Positions 11,231-54,754 of a stretch of DNA of 64,000 nt are shown here, one piece after another. The stretch spans positions 662,501-726,500 of the forward strand of contig WPIO01000024.1 in the NCBI GenBank assembly GCA_009760855.2. The letters run 5' to 3'. The translations under genes and the position numbers were made by a program. The notes under the pieces were generated by a model. It was not told where the DNA came from, ran no database searches, and was given only the letters and a program-made list of their open reading frames with translations. How positions within the stretch are numbered: the stretch's first letter is position 1; each line of letters opens with the position of its first letter. This DNA comes from Cristatella mucedo (taxonomy: Eukaryota > Bryozoa > Phylactolaemata > Cristatellidae).

Positions 11231-11554
11231 TGTCGGGAGTTACAAGCAGGAAGTCATTAACAAATAGTGTTAATTAAGGGCAGGCGATATACAGCCAGCA
11301 ATGCTACTTCCACAGCCTTCAATCGACATCGGATCTGTCCACGATATAAGAGTCTGGGGTATAAATAGAAAGACATATGCATGTCACAAAGGCATGGACT
11401 AATTTCGATGTGGTATCCCTGTCTAGGCAGGTTCGAACGTTTGCAATCTATATGTAGCTGGAATAAAACATGCTAGAAATGCAATCCAAAGTTTGATGAT
11501 TTTCTAATAAAAAGGAAGGCAATAAAATGGTTCTACAGGCCGTGTCTAATTCGG
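11231..11554. other. Gene-free, nothing recognised
   Basis: AT-rich sequence between a LINE tail and a dispersed-repeat copy. No gene seen. Confidence 0.35.
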
Positions 11555-11830
11555 AAGTTTATCGGAAGTAAAACATCTACAAATAAAAAGTTTACCGATC
11601 TTAAAATAATATGCAACTTATTTCCCAGCAAATAAAACCTTGACGCATGGTAGTCATAACCGTAGCTTGTTGAGGTAAATGCTAAATGACTTTCAAAACA
11701 GCTTACTTCACGCTGTAGCTTTGTGTATTGTAAACTCCATAACTTGGCCGCTACTGCATAGATCCATTTGATGATCGTACTCAGCTCTGCTTATGCTTGG
11801 ATAATTATTCTGACTTTGATCGGATGAGTA
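11555..11830 (+). repeat. Unclassified dispersed repeat, copy 1
   Basis: Shares an ordered set of blocks (TACCGATCTTA, ATGCAACTT, AACCTTG, then TGTAGC...TAACTTGGCC) with 13570-13780 and 17700-17975 in the same orientation. Family unknown. Confidence 0.5.
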
Positions 11831-12929
11831 TTGCTAGACACGTCGTCAAGCGTCCTTGAATTTTATTCTGCCACTGCTTTATTACTACATGCCATAATGT
11901 TTTTAATATTTTCTAGGCTGAGTGTTAACAGTTATGTGCCTTGCATCTGCATATAGTTTTAGCACAGTTTTATGATCCGTAGTATTGAATCTGTTGATTT
12001 TTTTTAGATTGTCATGTTTGTACATTCAGCCACAGGCTGACCAAGACTCTAAAAGGACGCCGGAAGGTCAATATTACAGCCATTGCTACATGAAAATATA
12101 GTTAATGTTGGCACGACGGCATGGCGATAATTTCATCGGCTCTTGTTATATGAATGATATTTAAATCGTGGGTGTAGGGGAATTAACTCACGTAACTTTC
12201 CCATCTTCGCTATAATTACCGTTAAGGGGATCATATATTTTTAGAGATGCTAAGTAGATGATCTTTTATGATAGGTCTATAGGGACCTGCCTAGCCGTGT
12301 TCCTGTCGCCTAAAGTTTTCCAGTATCTTTATGCAGCGACGCTTCCAAGTGGTTCGGCAAAGAGCTAATGGCTTTCCAAAGTTTGTAAGAATGTAATAAT
12401 AGCTACATTCAGTAATTAACACAAAAAGTTAAAAAAAGTTCACGAATGGGAAAAAGGGATTTTTTAAACAGATTTTGAAGAGACGTTATTGACTTTTTAC
12501 CGCGTTCCTCAAAGTTGTTGTTCAGCTCTCATACCAGAATCATGGCCATGCCCTCAGCTGCTGCCTTCAGACCACTAACCATTCGGGACGCCTGTAGTCA
12601 CGTATAGGTGGGGGGCCAGCCAGATTCGAGGCTAGCATCCGGCAACAAGCGGTACGGTGAGTACTGATGCATCGTCACTCGTGTGACAGCTTTTAAATGA
12701 ATGAAGCCAAAGTGGTTATTTGCAACGTTATTCAGGGCTTATTTTTTCTAGATGATGTACATGATACCCGATTCAAGCAACAGACTCAAAATGCTTAGAC
12801 ACTGCCTCGAAACTATTAAATTACATGCAAATATATTATTGTTGTCATTATCTTTAAAAAAAATGCATGCTGCATAGAGATGCATAGATCAATAAAGCAA
12901 AAATCAACAAAGATAGCAGATGCATAGAT
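11831..12929. other. Gene-free, nothing recognised
   Basis: About 1.1 kb of AT-rich DNA with no supported exon or repeat family, apart from a short duplicated phrase (GATGCATAGATCAA) near 12880-12930. Confidence 0.35.
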
Positions 12930-13575
12930 CAACTTAGATGTGATATCACTATCTAAACAAGCCCGAATTTTAGCCTTGTTGTGTAGCTGCAAGTAGGCAG
13001 ACTTGATTGTGGAGCTGATTTCGTCGTCTAACGAAAGGTCACTTTGGAAAATGACACCTAGAATGCGTGCAGATTCAACTGGAAATATGCTGGCAGAGCC
13101 GATTTCGAGCGTTAGCGTTTCCAATTTCTGAATCACACTTGGTTTGCCCATAACTATTAAGTTAGTTTGATCATCATTCAATTTAAGAAACTTTGGTGCC
13201 ATCCATGTGTGGATGGCATCCCTACATGCAGCAAGAGAGTTGAGAAAATTCGAGGTGCTGGAGGGCTGGGAGGGATCAAAGCTAAGGTACAACTAAGTGT
13301 CATTCGCATAGAAGTGAAAGGATAGATTGTGCTTAGCAATTACATCGGCAAAAGGGAAAGAACAAACCGTAAAAAGAACCGGACCAAACACGAAGCCCTG
13401 AGGTACCCCACATTTCAAAGGTGCCTCAGATGATCTTTGTTCATTCACATCAAAACTCTGGAGTCTCCCACTGAGATAGAATCCGAACCATTGCAGAACA
13501 GGGCCGGTGATGCCCAGGCGAGTTGAGAGGCGCTCAAGGACTTGGTGATCGATAGTATTAAAAGCTCAAAAAATA
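12930..13575 (-). mobile_element. L2-type LINE ORF2 fragment
   Basis: On the minus strand it encodes reverse-transcriptase pieces: AFNTIDHQVLERLSTRLGI, then a PQG-type motif (read PQGFVFGP), a degraded YADD (read YANDT), then the thumb region LKLNDDQTNLIVMGKP and LGVIFQSDLSLDD. Stops and substitutions show it is dead. Its upstream edge joins directly to an unrelated dispersed repeat at about 13566-13570. Confidence 0.85.
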
Positions 13576-13790
13576 CCTATCTCAGCATCGTAAGCGGCTT
13601 GTGTCCTAACTAGCTGGACCTTGGTACATCGCTTAAAATGTTTGCAGCTTGTTGAGATGAATGCTCGTGACTTTGAAATAGCTTCATTTACAGTCTTACT
13701 TTGCCCATTGCAAAACCCGTAACTCAGGCCAATACTCCGTGGATAATTGCGAAATTTGAGCTTAACACTGCTTGCACATGACTTCAATAG
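13570..13790 (+). repeat. Unclassified dispersed repeat, copy 2
   Basis: Homologous to 11555-11830 and 17700-17975 (ATCTCAGCATC, CTTGTGTCC, ACCTTGGTACATCG, AGGCCAATACT). The complementary strand stays open for 73 codons (13787-13566), so it may be part of a decayed transposon ORF. I do not recognise the protein. Confidence 0.55.
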
Positions 13791-13889
13791 TTTATTGATG
13801 ACATTTTCAGTTAGGCTGTGTTCTTACATATAGTTTTAAATCTATCTTTCATCATCAATCTCAGACCCCTTTTAGAAATACGAAGCACA

Positions 13890-14105
13890 CTCACTGCCGA
13901 CTTTGTCAGAACATCCCCTGACTGGACCACATTTAAAAATTACTTAAAAACGCACCTATTTAGGACAGCATTTAGTGGGTCCCTGCGATTCGTCCTTCAT
14001 GTGCTTATGCGTGCTGACACTGTGAATGCTGCCACTAACCACACTTGCACGCCAACCCTGTGCATGTCACCCCTAACCATGTTATTCATGTTGTCACTAT
14101 CCGGG
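13890..14105 (+). mobile_element. L2-type LINE 3' fragment
   Basis: Encodes VRTSPDWTTFKNYLKTHLFR then SGSL, and the L2 3' UTR phrases with TGTGCATGTCACCCCTAACC. The terminal tail is missing. Confidence 0.75.
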
Positions 14106-14379
14106 GGAACATGGTTATTTCAGTGTCTTATATGATGTCAGACAGCGAAGGCGAATCAGGTTTTTTGAGTCCTAATCTTTCTCAATTCCACGTGGAGTTA
14201 TTAGTGTGCTTATGCATGTGCTATTCGTACTGACAGCTTTACAGGTTTATATTAAAGGCTCACAGGATACTCCATACAAGCAGCCATATATGCATCCATC
14301 CGAAGACAAATAAAAATATAGGGTGATAAATCTCGCAAAGCCACAAGGAATAAGTGGCCGCTACTGAGAAACTTTCTAT
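14106..14379. other. Gene-free, nothing recognised
   Basis: Short interval between two LINE fragments. No feature supported. Confidence 0.3.
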
Positions 14380-14545
14380 AGTGCATTCAAAGCATAGCCG
14401 GCTTTCGGTGCGAATATGGTAGCCAGCAGACTTAATCAAATGCAACAAAGAGAACGTAAAAAGCACAGCTGAGGCAGGAGAGCAGTCGAGGTAATTAGCA
14501 GCATGTAAGTAGCAGCTCAAGGGGGATGGAAAAGACGTGCCACAG
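14380..14545 (-). mobile_element. LINE family C 3' fragment
   Basis: Minus-strand translation includes MSCYLHAANYLDCSPASA and YHIRTESRLCFEC. These match the C-terminal end of the LINE copies at 31470 and 45000. Confidence 0.7.
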
Positions 14546-15393
14546 TCGGCAGAAAGTAAGAATATAGACTCTCAACACTATCTAATCAATCTTTCACCAG
14601 TGACCATGCTGATCAAGATAAGAGATTACTCTCATATCGAATTCAACCAACAAAGGTAGGCTAGATGAAACTAAAACACTGTTTTAAGCAGTGTACTCAC
14701 ATGCACTGAGGTGCACGAATGAAAAGACGGTCGTGCTAAGTGCCAGTTTATGCTTCATTAATATTCAGTGCCAACAGTAGAAAAATTTGAAAATACTTGC
14801 CTACAAAATCTTTGTGCCCCTATCAAAACAAACATTGCTCTTGTCATATAGTGCTGAAAGGCCGAGTCCAAGGCATGTTTTGGGACGAAATATCCCTTAA
14901 AAAACCAAGTCGGCAATAGCAACACAAAGTGGTCGTACTCGGCGCATCCTGTCTCTTCAAGTGATTTAGAGCAACAGCAGCAGGAAGTTGTAAATACAAA
15001 GATCAGCAGCTCAAGATCTCAAAAGCTGATCCATGGAATACAAGACAATTAAAGGATTTGCTGTGGTCTGCATAAAAATGGGTAATTTCAATAATGAATA
15101 AGACATATCAAACATGGACACCACTGTCACTAGTGGGCATTGTATGTCCTTGAGAAAATATGCTCCGGCAGGGCCACCAGGAACAGGTACCAAAGTAAGG
15201 AGCAGCCTAACGAGATTCACCACAACGACATTGGCAAACATGCAGAAATTCAGAAGGAAGTACAATGCAATTTTGTACATTTGCATCGATACACAGCCGG
15301 ACTCAGACTGTTTCTGCAAACTTACGAATGCCTGAGTGCTATGCACTATAATCTCGATTTAAAGCACTAATAATATCATTCTGCTCGATGAGA
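14546..15393. other. 3' flank of CCDC102A
   Basis: This is directly downstream of the CCDC102A stop on the minus strand, so it should contain the 3' UTR. I could not pick out a convincing polyadenylation signal. Confidence 0.4.
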
Positions 15394-30700
<15,307 letters not shown>

Positions 30701-30702
30701 CA

Positions 30703-30717
30703 CATATATATATCAAT

Positions 30718-30748
<31 letters not shown>

Positions 30749-30898
30749 TTATAGCACCCTAAGAGAACTTAATCTCAAATCAGGTGCTTCACGTATGCCT
30801 CAGAGCCCACGACCTCGGCCAGACGCTGGTCGATCACCTTAATCACTATAATACTTAACTTAATAACTTAATCACTAGGCCAACAGCCAGCTCAGCCA
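30703..30898 (-). mobile_element. tRNA-derived SINE, family B
   Basis: Minus-strand copy with tail GCACCTGATTTGAGATTAAG and (AT)n terminal run (30703-30742). The head is degraded and an ATACTTAACTTAATAACTTA insertion separates the A and B boxes. Confidence 0.7.
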
Positions 30899-30909
30899 CA
30901 GAACAGAAG

Positions 30910-30911
<2 letters not shown>

Positions 30912-30958
<47 letters not shown>
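30912..30958 (+). repeat. (GA)n microsatellite
   Basis: About 47 bp GA run, continuing into a purine-rich tract to about 31110. Confidence 0.9.
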
Positions 30959-30962
<4 letters not shown>

Positions 30963-31469
30963 GGAAAGGAAACGAGGAGGGCAGGATGGAAAGAAAGAGG
31001 AAGGGGAAAGACTGACTAGAAAAGCAGTGCAGTAGCAGCAGGAAAAAAAGATGAGGAGGAGGTGGTGCAGTGGACGGAGGAGCAGAAGGAGGAGAGGGAG
31101 TAGAAAAAAGACAGAAGACTGCCATCAGAAACCACCAGTGTGGACATGGTCGCAAGTGTTTCGAAAAAAGAATATGCAACCAGTGACACCTGATACACTG
31201 TCATATGTACATAGAGTGAGGATTCCTAGGACTGAGTCCGAAGGACTACTGATTGCTCCCATGCACCTCGACCCTCTTACCATAGGCTGCATTGGGGTCG
31301 GGTAAGGTCTGGCCTCCTTTTTAAGCTAACGCCAGGCTAATGTCATCGATGGCAAGAAATTACCCCTGAGTTACAAGCAAAGACCCGTGTAGTCCATGCC
31401 AATTGCATGCACGAATGAATATAAATCATGGTGGACCCACTTACTATGGACCCACCCACTTACCCACCC

Positions 31470-32229
31470 ATCGAACTGCTTCTACAGCTAGCCATCGCAT
31501 CGGATCCCTATCTAAGATATGGAGCTGTCTTCCACTGTGGCTTGCAAAAAATTTAACTAGCTCGATTTCAGCCTTATTTCAGTCTCAGCTTGATTATTGC
31601 AATTCCCTTTTGGCTGGGCTACCAAAAAAAGCAACCAGGCTACTGCAAATGGCTATGAATTTGGCTGCAAGGCTAGTTTTCAAGTCCCAGATGTTTGACC
31701 ATGTGTCTCCTTTGCTAAAAGAGCTAGGGTGGCTGCCAGTTGATCTAAGGCTACAGAGCAAAGTTCTTACGCTAACCCACAAGGCCTGCCACGGCTTGGC
31801 TCCTTGTACCTAGCTGAACTGCTGCACCAGTTTCAGCCTGTTCGCGTCCTCAGGTCCTGTATGGACAATAAATTAGCTGTTCCATTCCTGCGCTTAAAGA
31901 CCGTTGGCAACAGCAGCTTTAGCTCTGCAGGTCCTAGACTGTGGAACTTGCTTTCACGATTCTTACGCAATGACAGCTACTCGTCTGCTGCCGACTGTGG
32001 CTCATCCTTTTCAGCGGTCATGAGCTGCTACTTCCATGCTACTCACTACCTCAACTGCTCTCCTGACTCTGCTATGCTTCCCACTTTCTCTTTGTTGCCT
32101 GAGATGAAGTCTGTTGGCTAACGAATGCATACCAAAAGCCGCTTAGGCTGTGAGTGCGCTATACAAAACTCTCCTGTGTAACACCCACATAGTCTTTGTG
32201 GAGTTACAGACGGAGATACATTACATCAT
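31470..32229 (+). mobile_element. LINE family C, 3' half
   Basis: Encodes RT C-terminal sequence (SLSKIWSCLPLWLAKNL, SQLDYCNSLLAGLPKKATRL, SSAGPRLWNLLSRFLRND) in two frames split by a frameshift or stop near 31812. The tail is GAGTTACAGACGGAGATACA then TTACAT. The protein is related to but distinct from the L2 copies. 5'-truncated. Confidence 0.85.
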
Positions 32230-32459
32230 CGGTTCAAGTAATTTATTAATTAAATACTAAACTGTCTCATGCTTGAATGTGATTTAAAGGAACAATAAAA
32301 GCCCACATGCTACTCACAATGCACACTTCGTCCAGATGAATGGCTCTCCATGAGCTGGTTCGTGATGCACCAGCATATGTTATTATCACAGCAGACCTAT
32401 TTACAAATACTCATTTGGGCAGAATACCTCAATTCGGCTATGGCACATAAGTACAAATT

Positions 32460-32732
32460 TTAAAGCCAGGCTTTAAATAACAGCACTGGATGATGTAAGA
32501 AGAGATGTCGCAATAGCTTAATCTGTACAAAGCCCTGGATCGATTCAATAGACAACCCATAGATAGAAAACCCAGAAGCTGCCAGATCGTTCAGCGCTCC
32601 AGGAATAACTCTTTTTTCGGCACCCATTCTCAGAGCCTTGGGCCTATGGTTAGTCTTGTGTTTTAAAAAGAAATAGTCAGTTAATGCAGTTCCTGGCAGC
32701 CCACATGGGTTCCAATTAAGTAAGGAGTTTTC
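32460..32732 (-). other. Unexplained 90-codon open frame
   Basis: Open from 32732 to the TAA at 32462-32460. It reads in part MGAEKRVIPGALNDLAASGF and IESIQGFVQIKLLRHLFLHH. The composition is protein-like and not repeat-like. I do not recognise it. A decayed C-terminal part of another reverse transcriptase is a guess; an exon cannot be excluded. Confidence 0.3.
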
Positions 32733-34255
32733 TTAGGTTACTACACAAAGCATAATTATTATTATAACATTATATTACATAAGGCTGTAGCTTTGCCTCT
32801 CAACCCTTATAGTATGCAAAACATACTAAGCATGTGATAATGACGAAAACGTGCTATACTGGCCCAACAGTCTCGGCCTGGCCCCAAAAGCACTCGGTGA
32901 CACTACGATTGTTCAATGTTCACACATATATCCTTCACAGTAAGCTTGACCTTGGGGTGGGTGTTTGCGCCATCTGGTATGATGTTACCTGGTCAGGTTA
33001 TGACTCCAATTACACGATATCATTATGATAAGAGGCTGCATAGATGGCATACAAAATTAAGCAGCCAGACCACTTTCAAGTGACTCATGGGCTTGACGAC
33101 AGCAACTTGGTTCTTGATGAACTCTGTCAAAGGAAATCCTCAGCCACTGCAAACCTTGAAGAACCTTTAGACTACTGGTCTCATTCTCAGAGGCAAGTTT
33201 TCTGAGTGAGCTACAACAGTGCATAAAGGATCTCCCTTGGTTGCATGCATAACAGATATCGTATGTGATATCGTAAAATACTCAAGTCAGGCAAGAACCC
33301 ATATTATACTTGCAACGTCTTTAGGCAAAACAGCTAGGATCTGGTGGTATATTCAACCGACGGTCCCACCGACCAGGTCTCTCACGGTTAGTGATTTGAC
33401 AAGAGGGTTCTGCACATTCGCTTGAAGTAATTCAACATTCCAAGCTTTTCGAGCAATCTTTTAACTAAATGCCTTCAAAAGTGAGGTCAAAACTCATTGC
33501 TACTTATTATTTACAGATGTGTTCGATTTGCTTGGAGGCCTTTCTCCAAGGAGGAAAACTCACCCAATTAGACCGAGGTCGCACTCATCCTAAAACTTTG
33601 CAGCTGCCATTGAGGCCGATCTAGTAAAATGCCAGAGTAGACCAGCAACTCCCCATTATCAATTACCCTAAGTGCTGTGCTTGAACTCCATAACTACTCA
33701 CAACACTGCTGGCCAGCATAGTCATTTATCTCACCGAAGACAATCTACGGCTACCGTGGCACCTATGACCGTTCACAGAAACCAAGAAAAAAGAGATTAA
33801 ATAAACAAAAATCCCCTCTACTTCGTAACCTAACTAGCTGAGAATAGAAAGCTCGCAAGACACTGTTGCCATAATTAAAACAAAAGTGGAAACCGAAATC
33901 AGGAGCTCTCACAAACGCCCCTAAAAAGAAAACACCCCCATGCTCTCACAAGCGAGAGTCTGTGAACGACCAGGTGGAGGCACAATGCAAGCTCCCCCTT
34001 AGCAATGTCAAAGAAGTACATCTTGAGATCACTTTTCAAGTTCTCAGCATATGAAACAGCTTCCATAAAGGGAATCGTGGAGCTAGTATTCTAAACCGAC
34101 CAAGGCTTCGGACAATCTATGCTCTCATCAGACCCCAGCCCCCAAGAAGTGCACAGATGGATCAAAGACATCCAAAGGCAAAGACGTTGCGTAGTTCATA
34201 TTACAACGACCGTGAACAAGGGTTGAGCAAGAAAGGGAGCCTGCAATCTCTCAAG
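32733..34255. other. Intergenic, mostly unexplained
   Basis: No LINE or SINE recognised. On the minus strand around 34095-33900 a frame of about 60 codons (with AENLKSDLKMYFFDIAKGEL) also looks protein-like but is unassigned. Confidence 0.35.
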
Positions 34256-34256
34256 C

Positions 34257-34325
34257 CAGCTAACGTAAAGCGCCTAGAGAGAGATTGAGTTCTTTGAGGG
34301 CGCTTTATTAAGTTTATTATTATTA
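34257..34325 (+). mobile_element. L2-type LINE tail
   Basis: AAAGCGCCTAGAGAGAGATT, then GAGGGCGCTTTATTAAG and (TTA)n. Only the last 70 bp are present, so this is an extremely 5'-truncated insertion. Confidence 0.8.
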
Positions 34326-35439
34326 TAAGCAGTTGCCTCCCCTGCAGTCAGTGGTTGCCCGTGATGATGATGAGGAAAGCAGTCCGGCTCTAATAATCAT
34401 AATAATCTAATAATGCAAAAATCTACAGTTTTCTTCCTTACTCAAACAATGATTTGAGTTATAGTGGTCAAGACCATAAGCAACCAGAATACAGACAATT
34501 TCCTAAAACGTGGGATGACCTACACAGTCTCTTAACAAAAGTGAAGTTAGGGAACTGCGATGTCATGTCTCTAGAATACGATAGGACATAGGCCCCGGGA
34601 TATGGCAGAATGAGAGTCACAGCCTATCCTAATGAATTGCTTATTAAGTCTTCAGAAAGAAATCCACAACGTACTATGGAGGCGTGGGAGTAAGTTCTCA
34701 ACCAATGTAACGGAAATATGCTTCTGTGTCGGGACATGGGATGCAAATAGCGTGATTTCAATATTACTATCACAGGTGCGGCAAAATCGTCAAAATAACG
34801 GCATCAATGTAACACTGCTTTCTATCAGTGGCGTTTTGCACTGCAGTAGGCGAGTAACTAGGCTTAGAATTCAGCATATCAGCAGCTAAAATATAACCTT
34901 GACAGCTCTAAGGTGTACATTCATTAACTGATCGTATTGCTAAACGTAACGTTACAGAATCTGGATCCTGACTACACCTATTTCCTATAGGACTTGCTCA
35001 AATGGTGCTGCTCCGAATCTCTTCATCTAGATTAACCATGAGGAGCCAAGCATAACACACAGTTCTGCATTAAAAAACCCAGAGCACGTTGCGAGACACA
35101 CGCAAGGGTGCTAGAGCAGCATCGCGTCTAGGCAGTCCAGTCACATTAGCAAGTTACCTCTCGCTTGATGGCTAAGCGAGTTCCAAGGTGCCAGTGAATA
35201 CCGCAGTCCAAACATCAATTTAGGCATAATATTGAATGCATGAGTTGTATACTGCCCAGAACAGTCGGTACGCAACTCGTGATGCTCAGAGTAAGTGGCA
35301 AGTGAGCGCTATTTGGCCATCTCACCGATTGCAGGAGCCAACCCGCAGCTGCACCAGTAACGATCCTAATCGTTCAGGTGAAACTAGCATCCCTACGTGT
35401 GCCTCAGGCAGGTTAGCGAGTGATAAGAACGAACCCAAG
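34326..35439. other. Intergenic, nothing recognised
   Basis: Ordinary DNA leading into the CpG island. No gene or repeat family seen. Confidence 0.35.
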
Positions 35440-36266
35440 CAAAGCAGGGCAGATCGATTTCTGGCTGCCTGGCGCGCGTCGGGTCGTACGACCGCGGCAC
35501 ACGACCGCGGCCACCGGCCGACGGCGCGGCCCTTTAGTCTAGCAGAGAATGAAAGGAGGGCGCTGCTGCCAGCCACCTGAGTAGGCGACTCTGGTATTCA
35601 GTATCCTTCAGCTGCGCTCGGCCGCTAGTGGCCACGGCGTCGGGAATGACGGTCGCTCCGTAAAACCGGCGGCTCACGCAAAACGGACGCACCGGCTGCC
35701 ATTATCCGAACGCTCAGTTACGCGGCCTTGACTTTCATTATTTACCTATAGGGTCAATGTCGCCGCCGCCGCCGCCGCAGCTGCTGCTGCTGCCGCTGCC
35801 CGAGCAAGGTCCAGCCCGGCCAGGTCCGTATCACCTGATAGAGGAGTGCTAAAGGGCTTCGGCTGGTCGCGAAATGAGACTGCTCTCCGCGTGCTAGGCA
35901 TCGGGAGAAAGAGTTAGCAGCCGATCCGGCTCCCGAACTGCAGCTCACATCGCCCGAGGTACGCGCGGCTGCTGCCGGGCGCCGCGCTCTGCGATACTCG
36001 ATCGAGCAGCGTTCGACGACGATACTCGAGCTGTCGCCGGATACGCTAGCGCTCGCGCTCGCGCGCGCCGCCGCGGCGCGCCGCTGCAGCCGTCCGCCCG
36101 ACCGTTCGTCGGAGTCGCAATTGCCCGAGTCCGGCAGCGCGCGGCGAGCGGCGGAGGTACGGGAATGCGGGTGCTGCCACGAGTCGCTTCGCCGCGGTCG
36201 TCGCCCGCGCTAGCCGCTCGACCCGTCGCCGCGAAGACGCGCCTACGCGGGCCACAACTCGCCGCC

Positions 36267-36339
36267 GCGCTCGGCGTGCTGCGCCGCCCATGAATGTGCG
36301 CCGCACGCCGAGCGCAGCGTCGCACATTCATGGGCGGCG
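36267..36339. repeat. Overlapping inverted repeats in TMEM41A promoter
   Basis: A perfect 19-bp arm (36282-36300, CGCCGCCCATGAATGTGCG) pairs with 36321-36339 across a 20-nt loop. A second 13-bp arm (36267-36279) pairs with 36303-36315. The two foldings are mutually exclusive because they share sequence. Confidence 0.85.
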
Positions 36340-36575
36340 ATTCTCGAACGTGGCGAGCGCGGCTGTTGGACGCGCGACTGCGCGAGCGAGCGGTTCGCTC
36401 GCTGTTTGCTCTCGGACGTAGCCGCTCCGCCCGGCCGAACCTTGGACTGGGCTCGGCCGGGTGGGGTGACCGAGTGCTGAAGAGTTTTGCCGAGAACTGT
36501 GACGTCGTCGAACGAGTGTCGGCGGCGAAAAAAGTTGCGTCGGTGCTTTTCAGCGCTTCACTAGACGGCGACCGG

Positions 36576-52134
<15,559 letters not shown>

Positions 52135-54754
52135 CTGACCGCGCCCGTGTCCGAGCGGTGCTGCTTCAGAGGAGACGACACCATTTGCTTACGGCATCCG
52201 ACTAAAGAAATTCTTTCTGTCAGTGGACCGCGTGTGGCTCGATAATCAGAAGCGCAAGGATTAGGCAATCGACCTCTCGATCAACGGGTCGCACATCGAT
52301 CTCGTCGCTTGCTTTGCAGCATCGCCTGTCGCTCACGGCCTTCCGAACAAGAGTCCGGCCGCTGCTACTGCTGCCGTGAGAGGTGCCCACACTGTGACCT
52401 GCCCTTTTTTTGTTATGCACGGTTCTTGTACTTAGGCAGCACTGCCGAGCAGCAAGCCGAGCTCGGGCCATCCGGCTGTTGTCTCCACCTGAGCAGCAGC
52501 CGCCAGGGTGGCCGTGGCAGTTTTCTGTTTTACCTTCGGTCGCGTGGCCAGTAAGAACGACTTGCTGCCCTCACTTCTGACGCCTCGTCGGCTTCAGGTG
52601 CTAGCTGCAATGCAGATTCGCGCGAGCCGTCGCGGCCTCTTTGCTCTCCTCTGTTCACCGTCGCGTCCCTTGCTCGCCGAAGCAGTTCGTTCCCAAGCTG
52701 CTGCGCCCAGTAGCGCCTGGCCACGCCGTGCGTGCATCGCTAGGCCATGTTTGTACCGAGATGTTTTGGTCGCTGGGAGCGATCGAGGGGTGTGCTTCGC
52801 AGTGAGACCACTGGAGGTGCTGTTCATGCTGCTGCTGCTTGCTCGCGAGCACTGTCCATCGGTGAAGCTCCGGACTGGCTTAGTGGCAGGCAAGCTGGTA
52901 TTCTGGGTGCGCTGAGAGTAATGACCGGCCTCAAAGAGGCTTTGCAGCTGACCAAGCTTTGTAGTGCCACTCCCCTCCCCTTGCCTCCACTCCCTCCCCT
53001 TCTCGTCGTCGCGTGTACAGACTGCCGGGCCTATGCAAATGTCGGCAACTTACTCAAAAGTGCCAGTGTGGCGAACCGCATCCACATCCGTGCAGTGCTA
53101 TTTTCATCGCCATGTTTATCGCGGTTTCTTCCAACCAATGTTGCATTTCGTGATGATATGTATTTTTGTCATTAAAGAACTCAGAGAATGCGCACAGTTT
53201 GCTTTGAACCTACCTAAGGCTTTGAGCCCATCGGCGAGTGTCGCAGCTGAATCCAGCGATTGGCTAGTGGCATAGCAAGCAGATTGGAGTCGTTCCAGTG
53301 CTCTAGCGAAGCGCTAGGCCAGCTTTCGAGAGCTCGGCGCTGGAGTGGGCGCCATCGGATTGGCATAGCTTTTCTGAGTAAAAATTAGGTGCACACATGC
53401 TAAAGGAAGGTTTTTCGTGTGCCCACCGGATGACGGTTGGCTTCCTTGAATATGTTGGCACTTGAAGAAAGTCTGAAGCTGCTCGTGTGCCTGGCGCAGC
53501 CTCGCAAGCTGGCGTAGAGCCCCGCAGCTGCTCTCGGCCAGCTAGTAGGAACCCTGTGCAAAACAGGCTGCAGGCAAAGGAAGCTGTGCAAACAGCACGA
53601 TGTGCAGGTCCTTAGCAGGAGCCTCTCAGGCCTCGGTGCAACCTGAGCGTCGGTGTCGCAGCCGCAGCTGCTGGCTTACTGGCATCGGATGGCGCCCAGC
53701 GCAAGTCGCCTCTACGATCGCCAGCACTGCACTTGCGGTCGGATGCTTGCGGCAGCCATACTCTGCCCAAAATGGATCTTTCGGGTATGAACCAGAGTAT
53801 GTTGCTGTGCGACTGCTGTCTCGAAGCAGCAGTTAGCGGCCGGCCAGCCGACCTGTCAGCAGGCACGCACACCGCGCCTGCTGCTGCTGCTGCTGCATTC
53901 TCGCGAGTGAACGCCTGTGCACACTTGTCGATCAGAAAAGCCGTCACGAGATTATGAACGACAGGCCTGCAGTACGTAGCCTCGTGGCACCCAGCTGGAG
54001 GCAGTGTGCGATGTAGCTCCGCCTAGAGTAGCAACTGTCAGCCAAGGCACTGATTGATTTGGCTACTCTCCAAGAGCTTCCAATGAGTGCCTGGTCGGCT
54101 GCACACGTGGGTTGGGTGCAAAGGACGTGCATCCAGTCGTCCAGCTGTTGGCTCCTCTGCAAGAATTACAAGAATCGTCCAGCTTGCTCGTTTGCCTGTC
54201 CACTGCACCACCGAAAAGCCTGAGCAGGATTAGAGGGCTGAGGCAGGCCAGCCTGCACGCGCACGTGTATGTGTGTGTGAGCGTGTGTGCATGCAGGCAG
54301 CTGTACTCTGGCAGACTGTTGGCCTGGAGTCAGCCAGGGGCGGGGCCCGGGGTTCTCAAGCCTGCAAAGCAATGCACAGGCTGCTGCAGTGTAGGCAATG
54401 CCGGACAGCCGATGCGATCGTCAGTGAGACCCGGAGAAGTGCGTGAGCTGAGGCCTGGAGCATTCCGAAGCTCATGACCGTAAATGTCTCCATGCCTGAA
54501 GCTAGTCTTGCTGTGATGCGCTGCCAGAGCTGCAAAGTCATAGCCATCAGCTCCGCACTGCGCTGTGCTCTCTCGGCGAATCAAATCGACAAGTTCTAAA
54601 GGCACTGCTAAATGGCTGCCATTGCTTGCTTGCCTGAGCTTCGACACTGCATGCATATCTACTAATCGATGCGTTTATGCTGCCCGTAAACTAACACCGC
54701 AGCTGATTCTTTTTTTGATCTGGCTGCCTCGAATTGTGTTCACCAAAGGCAACC
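52135..54754. other. TMEM41A 3' UTR and flank
   Basis: Downstream of the stop. ATTAAA at 53171-53176 is the first reasonable polyadenylation signal and would give a UTR of about 1 kb. CTG triplets occur at 53878-53896. No other gene is recognised. Confidence 0.4.

Noticed and set aside
36294-36575. 94-residue N-terminal extension of TMEM41A
   Set aside because: In frame, but GC-biased, lacks family similarity and would bury the N-terminal membrane anchor; length without it fits the family. Kept only as a finding about start choice.
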